Of a DNA stretch of 41,915 nucleotides, positions 8,655-17,251 are shown in pieces. How positions within the stretch are numbered: the stretch's first letter is position 1; every line of letters starts with the position of its first letter. The notes beneath the pieces are model-generated. The model searched no databases. It was not told the origin of the DNA and saw only the letters and a program-made list of their open reading frames with translations. This stretch comes from Hellea sp042093735 (GTDB taxonomy: Bacteria; Pseudomonadota; Alphaproteobacteria; Caulobacterales; Maricaulaceae), in the NCBI GenBank assembly GCA_042093735.1, contig JBELEM010000017.1, positions 1 to 41,915 on the forward strand, given 5' to 3'. Both the position numbers and the translations under genes were made by a program.

Positions 8655-10649
8655 TTAATTATCTTCTAATTTTACTAAAATGTCGCCATCTGAAACTAAA
8701 GCACCTTTTTGTACTTTGATTTCACTTATAACTCCATCTTTTGGTGCATATAGTGTCATTTCCATTTTCATTGCTTCCATTACTAAAAGGGGTCTACCTT
8801 CTTTTATTTTGTCGCCTTCAATTGCAAACATATCAATAATTTTTCCAGGCATTGAGGCAATAATTGCATTGCTTGCGTTGTTGAGGCTGTTGGGATGATA
8901 ACGTTCTTTTTCTACAATGATCTCTTCTCCTAAGCGATATAAGGATATATGGTTTTGGTATTCTTTGAATTCCCATTCAGAGAAAAATGGTAACGCATTT
9001 TCATTATATCTGGAATTTGATTTTTCTTTTTTAAAAATTATGAAGGGTTCTGACCCGTTAACACTTATAAGTGAATGTCTTTGAGATTGTTCTATAATTT
9101 CAGACTGAATAATGTTTTCCTCTTTTTTGAAGAAATACTTTTTCCTAAACGATTGGTTTAATCTCCAGCCATTTTTTACACTGAACGGCGTAGCTTGATT
9201 TTTGTTATTTATACTATCAAGAAATAAAGCACTCAGCCCATATACTTTATTATCTGATGCGTACTTGTTAGAAGTTAAGGTGACTATATTATCGCTAATA
9301 AAGTGAGTTGATACGCCTCCGTAATTAAAGTCATTGTTTAATAGACATCTAATTAAAAAAGCTGTGTTAGTTTTAATCCCTTTTATTTTAGACTCTGATA
9401 TCAGAGACACCATACTTCTAATAGCATCTTGTCTATTATCTGAATGCGCTATCATTTTCGCAATCATAGGGTCGTAGTAAATAGAAATTCTATCATTTTT
9501 CTGGAAACCCGTATCAATACGTAAACCCTCTCTTTTTGATAGTTCGCTAGGAATTTCAAAGTTCTCTATTTTTCCCGCGCTAGGAAAAAAGTTATTGAAG
9601 GGATCTTCAGCGTAAATCCGTGTCTCGATAGCATGACCGCTCATAGTTATACTTTTTTGACTAGGAAGTTTCTTTCCCTTCGCAATTTCAATCTGCAACC
9701 TTATTAGATTTAGGCCTGTTATCATTTCGGTGACAGGGTGCTCGACTTGTAGTCTGGTATTCATCTCCATAAACCAGAAGCCATTTTCATGGAGTTTCTG
9801 AGAACCATCTACTATGAATTCAACTGTTCCTGCACCTTTATAGTTGACTGCTTTTGCGGCTTTTACCGCGGCCTCCGTCATTGCATCTCTTACAGAATCA
9901 GTCATTCCCGGAGCAGGGGCTTCCTCTATGACCTTTTGATGCCGGCGCTGGACTGAGCAATCGCGCTCAAACATATGAACTACATTACCCTGTCCATCTC
10001 CAAAGATCTGCACTTCTATGTGCCGAGGTGATGGTATGTATTTCTCCAATAATACTTTGGGGTTGCCAAAACTATTTTCTGCTTCACGTTTACAAGACTC
10101 TAAAGCACTCAAAAATGACTCTTTTGAGTCGACCTTTCTCATACCTTTTCCGCCACCGCCTGCAACGGCTTTTATAAGTACAGGAAATCCAATTTTATTA
10201 GCTTCTAGAGATAAAAATTCTTCTTCTTGCTTATTTCCTTGGTACCCAGGTGTGATTGGAACACCAGCTTTTTCCATGAGAATTTTGGCTCTATCTTTTA
10301 GTGCCATATTTCTTATGCTTTCAGAGCTTGGTCCAATAAAATTAATTCCAGCCTCTTCGCAAGCTCTGGCAAAAATATAATTTTCAGATAGAAAACCATA
10401 TCCAGGGTGAATTGCATCAGCACCTGTATCTAGTGTGGCTTTGATTATTTTTTCAATAACCAAATAACTATCTTTTGATGGCGGGGGGCCAATGGCAACA
10501 GCTTCATCTGCCATTTTAACATGGAGAGAGTTAATGTCTGCATCAGAATAAACCGCAACAGTTTGGATATTCATTTCACGCGCTGTTTCAATTATGCGGC
10601 AGGCAATTTCTCCGCGGTTAGCTATTAAAATCTTTTTTATGCTATTCAT
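8655..10649 (-). CDS. mccA: 3-Methylcrotonyl-CoA carboxylase, biotin-carboxylase/biotin-carrier subunit
   Basis: Alpha subunit that carboxylates its own biotin with ATP and bicarbonate for conversion of 3-methylcrotonyl-CoA to 3-methylglutaconyl-CoA. It opens with KKILIANRGEIACRII (biotin carboxylase N-domain). The ATP-grasp loop AVAGGGGKGMRKV and FMEMNTRLQVEHPVTEMITGLNL follow. The C-terminus has a biotinyl domain with the biotinylation motif EAMKMEMTL about 36 residues from the end. I chose the ATG at 10649 because the homologous sequence begins directly after it; a TTG at 10670 would add 7 residues. The middle domain is poorly conserved, as usual for this family. The carboxyltransferase partner is the next gene upstream, 51 nt away. 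Confidence 0.94.
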   Translation of the reverse strand: MNSIKKILIANRGEIACRIIETAREMNIQTVAVYSDADINSLHVKMADEAVAIGPPPSKDSYLVIEKIIKATLDTGADAIHPGYGFLSENYIFARACEEAGINFIGPSSESIRNMALKDRAKILMEKAGVPITPGYQGNKQEEEFLSLEANKIGFPVLIKAVAGGGGKGMRKVDSKESFLSALESCKREAENSFGNPKVLLEKYIPSPRHIEVQIFGDGQGNVVHMFERDCSVQRRHQKVIEEAPAPGMTDSVRDAMTEAAVKAAKAVNYKGAGTVEFIVDGSQKLHENGFWFMEMNTRLQVEHPVTEMITGLNLIRLQIEIAKGKKLPSQKSITMSGHAIETRIYAEDPFNNFFPSAGKIENFEIPSELSKREGLRIDTGFQKNDRISIYYDPMIAKMIAHSDNRQDAIRSMVSLISESKIKGIKTNTAFLIRCLLNNDFNYGGVSTHFISDNIVTLTSNKYASDNKVYGLSALFLDSINNKNQATPFSVKNGWRLNQSFRKKYFFKKEENIIQSEIIEQSQRHSLISVNGSEPFIIFKKEKSNSRYNENALPFFSEWEFKEYQNHISLYRLGEEIIVEKERYHPNSLNNASNAIIASMPGKIIDMFAIEGDKIKEGRPLLVMEAMKMEMTLYAPKDGVISEIKVQKGALVSDGDILVKLEDN

Positions 10650-10700
10650 TAATTCATTCTTTTTTAGCAATTTATTCTTATTTTTTATATCAAGTATTAG

Positions 10701-12290
10701 TTACATTCTAAAAACGCCAAAATTTGACTTTTCTAGGGGTGCATTAGCAGACATTGCTAGCCCTAAACCTAACACATCCCTTGTATCTGATGGAGCAATT
10801 ACGCCGTCATCCCAAATTCTAGCGCTAGCAAAATAAGGGTGGCCTTCACGCTCATATTTTTCTCGGATTGGGGTCATAAAAGCTTCTTTTTCTTCTTCAG
10901 ACCAGTTATCTTTATTTCTGTTTACAGAGGCTAAAACACTGGCGGCCTGATCTCCCCCCATGACCGATATTCTAGCATTAGGCCACATAAACATTAGGCG
11001 GGGGGAATAAGCGCGGCCACACATTCCATAATTACCTGCTCCGTATGAGCCGCCTATAACAATTGTAAATTTAGGTACCTTTGCATTAGAAACTGCATGC
11101 ACCATTTTTGCTCCGTGTTTTGCAATTCCTCCCGCTTCTGCTTTTGAACCAACCATAAACCCAGTAATATTCTGTAAAAAAATAAGTGGGATTTTCCTTT
11201 GAGCGCAAAGCTCTATAAAATGCGCTCCTTTCATTGCACTTTCAGAAAAAAGGACTCCATTATTTCCCAAAACACCTACTTTATAGCCTTTTATTTTAGC
11301 AAACCCCGTTACTAACGTTTCGCCGTATAGTTTCTTAAATTCTTGAAAATATGAGTTATCCACTATGCGTGCTATAACTTCTCGGCAATCATAGGGTTTC
11401 TTAAGGTCCGAGGGAATAATACCATTAAGTTCATTAATATCATATTGTGGTGAGTTGCTCTCTTCTGGGAGGTAACTGTATTTTGGCTTATTTAAGCTTT
11501 TAACAATTTTGCGGCCAATTTTTAGTGCATGTGCATCATCATTGGCTAAATGATCAGCTACTCCAGAAATTGAAGTGTGCAGTAAGCCGCCCCCTAATTC
11601 TTCTGCCGTTATATCTTCTCCTGTTGCAGCTTTAACAAGAGGCGGTCCTCCTAGAAAGATTGTTCCTTGATTTGCTACAATTACATTTTCATCTGCCATT
11701 GCGGGCACATAGGCCCCTCCCGCAGTACAGCTTCCCATAACAATTGCAATTTGAGGGATCCCATCTGCTGACATTGTGGCTTCATTGTAAAAACAACGAC
11801 CAAACATTTCCTTGTCTGGAAAAATTTCTGCTTGATGCGGAAGGTTTCCGCCTCCACTATCTACCAGATAAATGCAAGGCAGCCTATTTTCCCTTGCGAT
11901 TTCCTGGGCTCTTGTTTGTTTTTTACAAGTGATGGGAAAATAAGTTCCTCCTTTTACTGTTGCATCATTACAAAGTATCATTACCTCTCGGCCTCCAACG
12001 CGGCCTATACCGGTTATTATTCCGGCGCCGGGAATATCGTCATCATAACATTCGTAAGCCGCCATTTGAGAGAGTTCTAAAAAAGGAGTACCGGGATCAA
12101 GTAGGCGCTCCACACGTTCTCGGGGTAGTATTTTACCGCGGCTTAAATGCCGTTTTCTTGATTTTTCAGGACCACCCAACGCGATTTTTTCGACCTTTTC
12201 TTTTAGATCCGAAACTAGAGCGTCCATTGCTATTTTATTTTCTAAAAATTCAACGCTTGAGGTGTTTATTTTGCTTATTATTTTAGACAT
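10701..12290 (-). CDS. mccB: 3-Methylcrotonyl-CoA carboxylase, carboxyltransferase subunit
   Basis: Beta subunit transferring the carboxyl group from biotin to 3-methylcrotonyl-CoA. Crotonase-fold carboxyltransferase blocks are clear: YLVDSGGGNLPHQAEIFPD and VMGSCTAGGAYVPAMADE in the N-half, and LQNITGFMVG followed by IGGSYGAGNYGMCGRAYSPRLMFMWPNARISVMGG in the C-half. LPHQAEIFPD is the form found in methylcrotonyl- rather than propionyl- or geranyl-CoA carboxylases. 529 residues is full length. It heads the mccB-mccA-ivd operon and is divergent from a TetR gene, 81 nt apart, across a palindrome at 12325-12352 that is the likely control site. No methylglutaconyl-CoA hydratase or HMG-CoA lyase gene is in view. 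Confidence 0.94.
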   Translation of the reverse strand: MSKIISKINTSSVEFLENKIAMDALVSDLKEKVEKIALGGPEKSRKRHLSRGKILPRERVERLLDPGTPFLELSQMAAYECYDDDIPGAGIITGIGRVGGREVMILCNDATVKGGTYFPITCKKQTRAQEIARENRLPCIYLVDSGGGNLPHQAEIFPDKEMFGRCFYNEATMSADGIPQIAIVMGSCTAGGAYVPAMADENVIVANQGTIFLGGPPLVKAATGEDITAEELGGGLLHTSISGVADHLANDDAHALKIGRKIVKSLNKPKYSYLPEESNSPQYDINELNGIIPSDLKKPYDCREVIARIVDNSYFQEFKKLYGETLVTGFAKIKGYKVGVLGNNGVLFSESAMKGAHFIELCAQRKIPLIFLQNITGFMVGSKAEAGGIAKHGAKMVHAVSNAKVPKFTIVIGGSYGAGNYGMCGRAYSPRLMFMWPNARISVMGGDQAASVLASVNRNKDNWSEEEKEAFMTPIREKYEREGHPYFASARIWDDGVIAPSDTRDVLGLGLAMSANAPLEKSNFGVFRM

Positions 12291-12324
12291 CTAGAAAGCC
12301 TTCATTAATTTTGACTATTAATAT

Positions 12325-12352
12325 ATAAATTTAACTCTTGAGTCAAATTTAT
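12325..12352. promoter_or_regulatory. 28-bp near-perfect palindrome, candidate TetR operator for the leucine operon
   Basis: Left arm ATAAATTTAACTC (12325-12337), 2-nt centre TT, right arm GAGTCAAATTTAT (12340-12352). Twelve of 13 arm positions are complementary. It sits midway between the divergent starts of mccB (12290) and the TetR gene (12372), so a dimeric repressor here could control both. Binding is inferred. Confidence 0.7.
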
Positions 12353-12371
12353 TGTAATGGTACATTAAGCA

Positions 12372-12971
12372 ATGGATATAAATGTTAAAGAACCCTTCAA
12401 TCGTGATAGGCAGTTTGCTCTTAAGCGACAGGCAGTTATAAGGGCTGCTGGTTTAGATTTTTGTAAGCGCGGTTACCACAATACTTCCATGACTGACATT
12501 GCTTCGAATTTAGGTTTAACAAAAGCTGCCCTATATTATTATGTGAAGAATAAAGATGAAGTCTTATTTGAGTGCCATCAACAAGCGTATGATGCTATGG
12601 ATATTCTTTTGGAAAAGAAATTGGCTGGGAAAAACGGATTAGAGCAATTGGGAGTTTTGTATTGTGATTTTGTTCGCATGCTAACTGCATCAGGTATTTC
12701 TCTTTTAACGGATGTGAACAGTTTGTCTGAAGGTAATAAAATAAAAGTTCTTAAGAGAAGAGGAAAAATTGAACGTAAAATAATTAAAATTGTAAAACAA
12801 GGTCAATCAGATGGTTCAATAAGGGAAGGAGATCCACGATTACATGTTTTCTTTTTTATGGGCGCCCTTAATTGGCTTAACGCTTGGTATGATAACTCTG
12901 GACATTTCAAAGGTGAAGATATTGCATTGCATTTTGCAACTCAAATGCGCTTGGGAATTGCCGCTGCTTAA
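12372..12971 (+). CDS. TetR-family transcriptional regulator, probable local regulator of mccB-mccA-ivd
   Basis: 199 residues with an N-terminal TetR helix-turn-helix: KRGYHNTSMTDIASNLGLTKAALYYYVKNKDEVLFECH at roughly residues 34-70, including the family's TKAALYYY recognition helix. The C-terminal ligand-binding half is variable, and HVFFFMGALNWLNAWYDNSG resembles TetR regulators of acyl-CoA metabolism. It is transcribed away from the leucine operon, 81 nt from mccB, with a 28-bp palindrome in the gap, so autoregulation plus control of mccB-mccA-ivd is the simplest reading. The effector is probably a pathway acyl-CoA, but that is inference. Confidence 0.88.
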   Translation: MDINVKEPFNRDRQFALKRQAVIRAAGLDFCKRGYHNTSMTDIASNLGLTKAALYYYVKNKDEVLFECHQQAYDAMDILLEKKLAGKNGLEQLGVLYCDFVRMLTASGISLLTDVNSLSEGNKIKVLKRRGKIERKIIKIVKQGQSDGSIREGDPRLHVFFFMGALNWLNAWYDNSGHFKGEDIALHFATQMRLGIAAA

Positions 12972-13053
12972 CTGAACAAAGAACCAAGCATCTATAATGT
13001 ATTTTGTGTTTTTTATTTTTTATGCAAAGGTTAATTACCCAAAGGACATAATT

Positions 13054-15636
13054 ATGACGAGATCAATAAATTTACATAAACTTCTGTTAAGCACTGCAGT
13101 ATCGACCATGTTTGGATTAGNNNNNNNNNNNNNNNNNNNNNNNNNNNNNNNNNNNNNNNNNNNNNNNNNNNNNNNNNNNNNNNNNNNNNNNNNNNNNNNN
13201 NNNNNNNNNNNNNNNNNNNNTATGGAAGAAGCGGCATAGGTTCTCAAGGTTCTATTTATGGAATAGACTGGAGGCGCCGGGCTGCTGAAAATATGTTGGG
13301 CGCTTTAACCTCATTGGACGCTTCGGGTGATTTCTTATACGGCGGCAGATCTGGCTTACCGCAAAACCTGTATCTCACTGATTTTGATGACCCAGATCAA
13401 ACTAACATTTATGATATTAATGTTTATCAAGATGACGCACTTCCGAACGAGGGAACAACTGCTGGAGGTGACTCTGGCGGGCCACTTATTTTGGATGCAG
13501 AAAACAATGTTTTGACGGCAGAAGATTTAGTTCTTGGTGTTTTGTCTGGGGGTTCTCGTTATTTTAATGGTCAAGTATTTTCCTCTTATGGGGGGTCAAG
13601 TTTTTATCAGCCTTTATTCTTATTTTCCGATTATATTGCTGCGAATAACCCTTATAGGTATGTGAGCACTCTCGAAGGAAATGGGGATTGGGAAGACCCG
13701 TTGCATTGGCAGTCAGACTTGGATCCGAATTATAGAATTATTGATAGTTCTGGTAATGTTGTTAATGGGTTTCCGGAAACGCAATCTTTCGGTGTTCAAG
13801 ATTCAGGAAATTCAGGGTTTGGTGTAATTTGTAATGATTTTTCGGGAGATAATGCAGGAGATGCGTGCCAAGATATTTCTACTGGAAACCCAGCTCCTCC
13901 ATCACGAAATGGAGGAACAAACGGGATAATTAGCAATGAAATTAATACTAATCTTGAATCACAGTCTGGCGGGGACCCCCTTCCTAGTCCAACAATTGAT
14001 AATGGCCTTGCTGGAGCTACAAACTTTATTCCTGACAATATAGACCTTGCACCAGGGCTCAATGGAAGGCGGTATTTTGAGGTAAGCATGTCTAATGCGG
14101 GAATTACTACTTTGAGTAGTACTCGAACGATTGATCGATTAAATGTTGGAGGCAATGCTGAGCTAGTAATAGGATCTGCAGGTAATTTAACAAGTTTGAT
14201 GGATATCAATCAAACAGGCGGACACATATCTGTAGACGGGGCTCTCAATAGTGTTGGAGACTATACATTATTCTTTGGTTACCTAACAGGAGCTGGAATT
14301 CTAAATTCTCCATTTCTCACTAATATTGCAGGTACTATTGCCCCTGGTGATATCGGTAATATTGAAACTTTGACTATTGATGGCAGTGCTGTTTTATCAT
14401 CAGGATCGAGCCTAATGATAGATATAGGCTCTAATGGTATAAGTGATGTATTATCAATTACAGGCGACTCTAGTTTAGGCGGAACAGTATTTTTTAACCC
14501 TAATCTCGGCGTGAGATCAGGAAATACTTATACATTTCTTACAACTTCTGGATTGCAATCAGGAGAACTTTCTGCTGCAAATATAAGCTCAATATTAACT
14601 CCAGTTCTCACCCACAATATTNNNNNNNNNNNNNNNNNNNNNNNNNNNNNNNNNNNNNNNNNNNNNNNNNNNNNNNNNNNNNNNNNNNNNNNNNNNNNNN
14701 NNNNNNNNNNNNNNNNNNNNNCACCAAGATGCGATGGCTCCAATGTCCAATGTTGTAGTTTCAGATATGGACAATGAGGCAAGTATCAAAACTAATAAAA
14801 AAATTGCCGATGACTACTCAATCTACCTTGCGGGGTCTTTCATAGACGGTAGCGCATCAGTAATGCCTTTTTCGTCAAATTTAGAGAAAGAACATTTCGA
14901 TGGATGGACGTTATCAGCAGGCATTGAGCATGCAGTTTCAGAAAATATTAAACTAGGTGCCTCGTTGAGTTATACTGATTTAAGTCTAAAAGATCAGGCT
15001 GCAAAGAGTGTTAACAGCAACCATGCTGCAGTTACATTATATGGGCAACTACAATCTAAATCGAATTTAGTTTTAAGCGGGCAATTTAGTATTGGTTCAT
15101 TTGATACATCCACAGAACGTAATATTGTTTTCCCTGCGTCTTATGCTCTTTCTTCAGAAGATGAGAACCTATCAGTTACCAGTAAAATTCAGTTATCAAA
15201 GCCTCTAAAAATGTCAGATTTTACTGTCATACCAAAAGTGGGTTTGCAAACTGCTATGGTAGATTTTAATGATGTTTTAGAAACAGGCGGCGTCACAGCA
15301 TTAAATATTGATCGTAAATATTATTCAAGTACGCAGGGCCGCTTAGGACTTGATATTGTTTATAATAAAACCTCTAATTTTTATATGAGAATTTCAGGTG
15401 ATGTTGTTAATGAATTTGATGATTCACTAAATGTTTTTCGTGCAGGATTTGAGCAAAATAACGGAGAAAGTGCAAACTTCCTTTTGGCGGGCACAGATCA
15501 ATTTTGGGGTGAAGTTGGTGCAGGTTTTGCATTTGAGATTGATAAAGCTGTTATGAGTTTATCTGTCGATACAACCGTTGGCCGTGATGATTTGAGTACG
15601 CAATCTTACAGGGCAGGGATAACCTTTAAGTTCTGA
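13054..15636 (+). CDS. Serine-protease autotransporter (type V secretion), interrupted by two assembly gaps
   Basis: Secreted protease with its own outer-membrane barrel. The start is the ATG at 13054, with AAAGGA 7 nt upstream, opening a signal peptide (MTRSINLHKLLLSTAVSTMF). After the first N gap the passenger reads YGRSGIGSQGSIYGIDWRRR, then the protease motif GDSGGP at 13467-13484 (nucleophile Ser codon 13473). His and Asp of the triad would lie in or near the missing part. A Gly/Ser/Asn-rich repeat region follows, ending with self-association-like strands (GTIAPGDIGNIETLTIDG). After the second gap about 300 residues form an autotransporter beta-barrel ending in the outer-membrane signature GITFKF. 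The frame differs on each side of both 100-N gaps, so true gap lengths are unknown. I infer one gene. Confidence 0.75.
13121..13220. other. Assembly gap (100 N)
   Basis: Exactly 100 N inside the signal/protease part of the autotransporter, a placeholder length. Reading frames before (start 13054) and after (13221) differ by one position. Confidence 0.99.
14622..14721. other. Assembly gap (100 N)
   Basis: Exactly 100 N between the passenger and the beta-barrel of the autotransporter. Coding sequence is open on both sides in different frames, so the gap is of unknown true length. Confidence 0.99.
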
Positions 15637-15721
15637 CATATCCGCTATTGCCCTTTCCTCCCTTCCCTTAACAAGAGACTAGTGGCTTGCCAAAGGCGGG
15701 GTAGTTGTGCAGATTGAGGGT

Positions 15722-16120
15722 ATGAAACATTTGACCCTAATCCTCACACTCTTTTTTTTAACACTAATATTTGCATCATCCGCATATGCAGATTGGGAGA
15801 AGGTTGGTGATGATGCGGTGGGTAATACCTTCTATGTAGATTTTGATAAGATGCGTAAAAATAATGGATATGTGTACTATTGGGAACTACAAGACCTGCT
15901 CGTACCTAATGAGTATGGAAACTTGTCTTTCGAAGTTTATTATCAAGGTGATTGTGAATTATTCAGATACAAAGATTTGAGAGCAATATACTACAAACAG
16001 TCAAAGGGTGAAGGACGTGGAGAGATCGTTCCGCCATCTAACGCTGAATGGAAATACCCAACTTCAAAGAGTATGGCGGAGAAAATGCTCACCCAAGTGT
16101 GTTTCATAGCGGGTTACTAA
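15722..16120 (+). CDS. Small secreted protein, surface-adhesin-E-like
   Basis: 132 residues from the ATG at 15722 (a GTG at 15707 would add five residues). It has a clear signal peptide, MKHLTLILTLFFLTLIFASSAYA, so the mature part starts near DWEKVGDD. The mature region has the layout of small surface-adhesin-E/DUF-type periplasmic proteins: W..V..D..GN.FYVDFDKM, then VYYWELQDLL, and two cysteines (in GDCELFRY and TQVCFI) that could form a disulfide. The family call is by pattern only. It lies just after the autotransporter and just before the composition change at about 16.2 kb. A perfect GGGGACGTCCCC palindrome follows its stop. Confidence 0.6.
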   Translation: MKHLTLILTLFFLTLIFASSAYADWEKVGDDAVGNTFYVDFDKMRKNNGYVYYWELQDLLVPNEYGNLSFEVYYQGDCELFRYKDLRAIYYKQSKGEGRGEIVPPSNAEWKYPTSKSMAEKMLTQVCFIAGY

Positions 16121-16124
16121 CCTT

Positions 16125-16136
16125 GGGGACGTCCCC
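16125..16136. repeat. Perfect 12-bp palindrome at the left island border
   Basis: GGGGACGTCCCC begins 5 nt after the stop of the small secreted protein. No T-run follows, so it is not a convincing intrinsic terminator. It resembles the G/C-rich cores of dispersed REP-like repeats, but only one copy was noticed in this window. Confidence 0.5.
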
Positions 16137-16190
16137 GTTACCACTAATTTCGGCAGGTTTTGAAATAATATTATAAGAAAAACAATTCTA

Positions 16191-16209
16191 TTGACATTAT
16201 AAGTGCCAA
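16191..16209. promoter_or_regulatory. Shared 19-bp operator, copy 1, over the GST-sulfatase promoter
   Basis: TTGACATTATAAGTGCCAA. The left half doubles as a consensus -35 box (TTGACA). It fits the island-wide pattern (T/A)TGACA(C/T)...TGCCA(A/T). The GST start at 16226 is only 35 nt from the first base of the site, so a promoter using this -35 would give a very short leader or none. Confidence 0.75.
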
Positions 16210-16225
16210 TAATTAATTCTTATAT

Positions 16226-17251
16226 ATGATAAATCCAATAGACCTAATGGGCGCACCGGGATCGCCATATACCCGCAAGATGTTATCGCTTATGCGTTTT
16301 CGAGAAATTCCTTTTCGTGTCCATTGGACAACTGGGCAAGTGCCGAAGGGTTTTCCCAAACCGAAAGTAGCTTTGCTGCCAACATATTTCTTGCCGGGTA
16401 AGGGTGGTGAAATAGTGGCGGTTACAGATTCGACTCCGCTGATAAGGCGTTTTGAAAAAGCCTATGAAGGCCGGTCTGTTATTCCGACTGATCCCATTAT
16501 GGCATTCTTTAATGACTTGATTGAAGATTTTGCTGATGAATGGCTGACCAAAGCGATGTTCCATTATCGTTGGGCGCATGAGGCTGATAACAAAAATGTT
16601 GGACCGCTGCTCGTTTTTTGGGGGAGTTCGGTTATCGATGACGGAACCGCACATAACTTATCTGACCACTTCACACAACGCCAGATAGATAGGCTCTATG
16701 TCGTCGGATCTAATGAAATAACAGCGCCCATTATTGAGGCAGCCTATATTCGGTTTGTTGATATACTTGACAGATTAATCGCGCAAGAAGGCTATGTGCT
16801 TGGTAGTCGGCCATCGGCGGCCGATTTCGCGGTTTTTGGACAGATGACGCAGCTGGCGATTGTCGAACCGACCTCGGCTAAAATAACTCGGGACATATCG
16901 GCTAGGGTGCGGGCGTGGATAGACCGCATGGAGGATTTGTCGGGACTCTCACCCCAGGCGGATGACTGGTTTGAGGCTTCAAGTGCCAAAGAGATCCTAG
17001 GGCCGTTGTTAACAGAAATTGGCCGGACTTACACGCCTGTTATGCTGGCTAATGCCAAAGCTGTCATGACAGGCAAAAAGACATTTGAAACGCGCGTTGA
17101 TGACGCGCCCTGGACACAGCCTACATTTAAGTATCAGGCCAAAACGCTGGGCTGGATTCGAGAAGCTTATTTTGATTTGAAGTCGAAAGATCAAAAACAC
17201 GTCGATGATATATTAAAAGGGACGGGTTGCGAAGCCTTGTTTGGAACATGA
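16226..17251 (+). CDS. Glutathione S-transferase-fold protein
   Basis: 341 residues. The N-terminus IDLMGAPGSPYTRKMLSLMRFREIPF is a thioredoxin-fold GST N-domain, with SPYTRK as the usual (S/C)P(Y/F)xRK glutathione-site element. LLPTYFLPGKGGEIVAVTDSTPLIRRFE follows, with the cis-Pro (LLPTYF) and the DSTPLIRRFE segment in the place of the conserved ES..I. The all-alpha C-domain is longer than in standard GSTs (about 210 residues) and contains LGSRPSAADFAVFGQMTQL, the GST C-terminal motif. No signal peptide. It is related to the island GST at 26718. First gene of the operator-1 unit and overlapping the next gene by 4 nt. Likely roles are glutathione conjugation or thiolytic dehalogenation; the substrate is unknown. 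Confidence 0.8.
   Translation: MINPIDLMGAPGSPYTRKMLSLMRFREIPFRVHWTTGQVPKGFPKPKVALLPTYFLPGKGGEIVAVTDSTPLIRRFEKAYEGRSVIPTDPIMAFFNDLIEDFADEWLTKAMFHYRWAHEADNKNVGPLLVFWGSSVIDDGTAHNLSDHFTQRQIDRLYVVGSNEITAPIIEAAYIRFVDILDRLIAQEGYVLGSRPSAADFAVFGQMTQLAIVEPTSAKITRDISARVRAWIDRMEDLSGLSPQADDWFEASSAKEILGPLLTEIGRTYTPVMLANAKAVMTGKKTFETRVDDAPWTQPTFKYQAKTLGWIREAYFDLKSKDQKHVDDILKGTGCEALFGT

Noticed and set aside
11960..12286. 108-codon plus-strand frame opposite mccB
   Set aside because: Lies entirely within the conserved carboxyltransferase coding sequence; no ribosome-binding site or family features.
16125..16136. GGGGACGTCCCC as an intrinsic terminator
   Set aside because: No T-run follows and the hairpin would have no loop; kept only as a palindrome.
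16250..16260. GGCGCACCGGG at the left island edge matches 11 nt of the tRNA-Arg 3' end
   Set aside because: It encodes the conserved GST segment MGAPGS in the correct frame, and the match stops inside the 14-mer, so coincidence in coding sequence is likelier than an attachment site.
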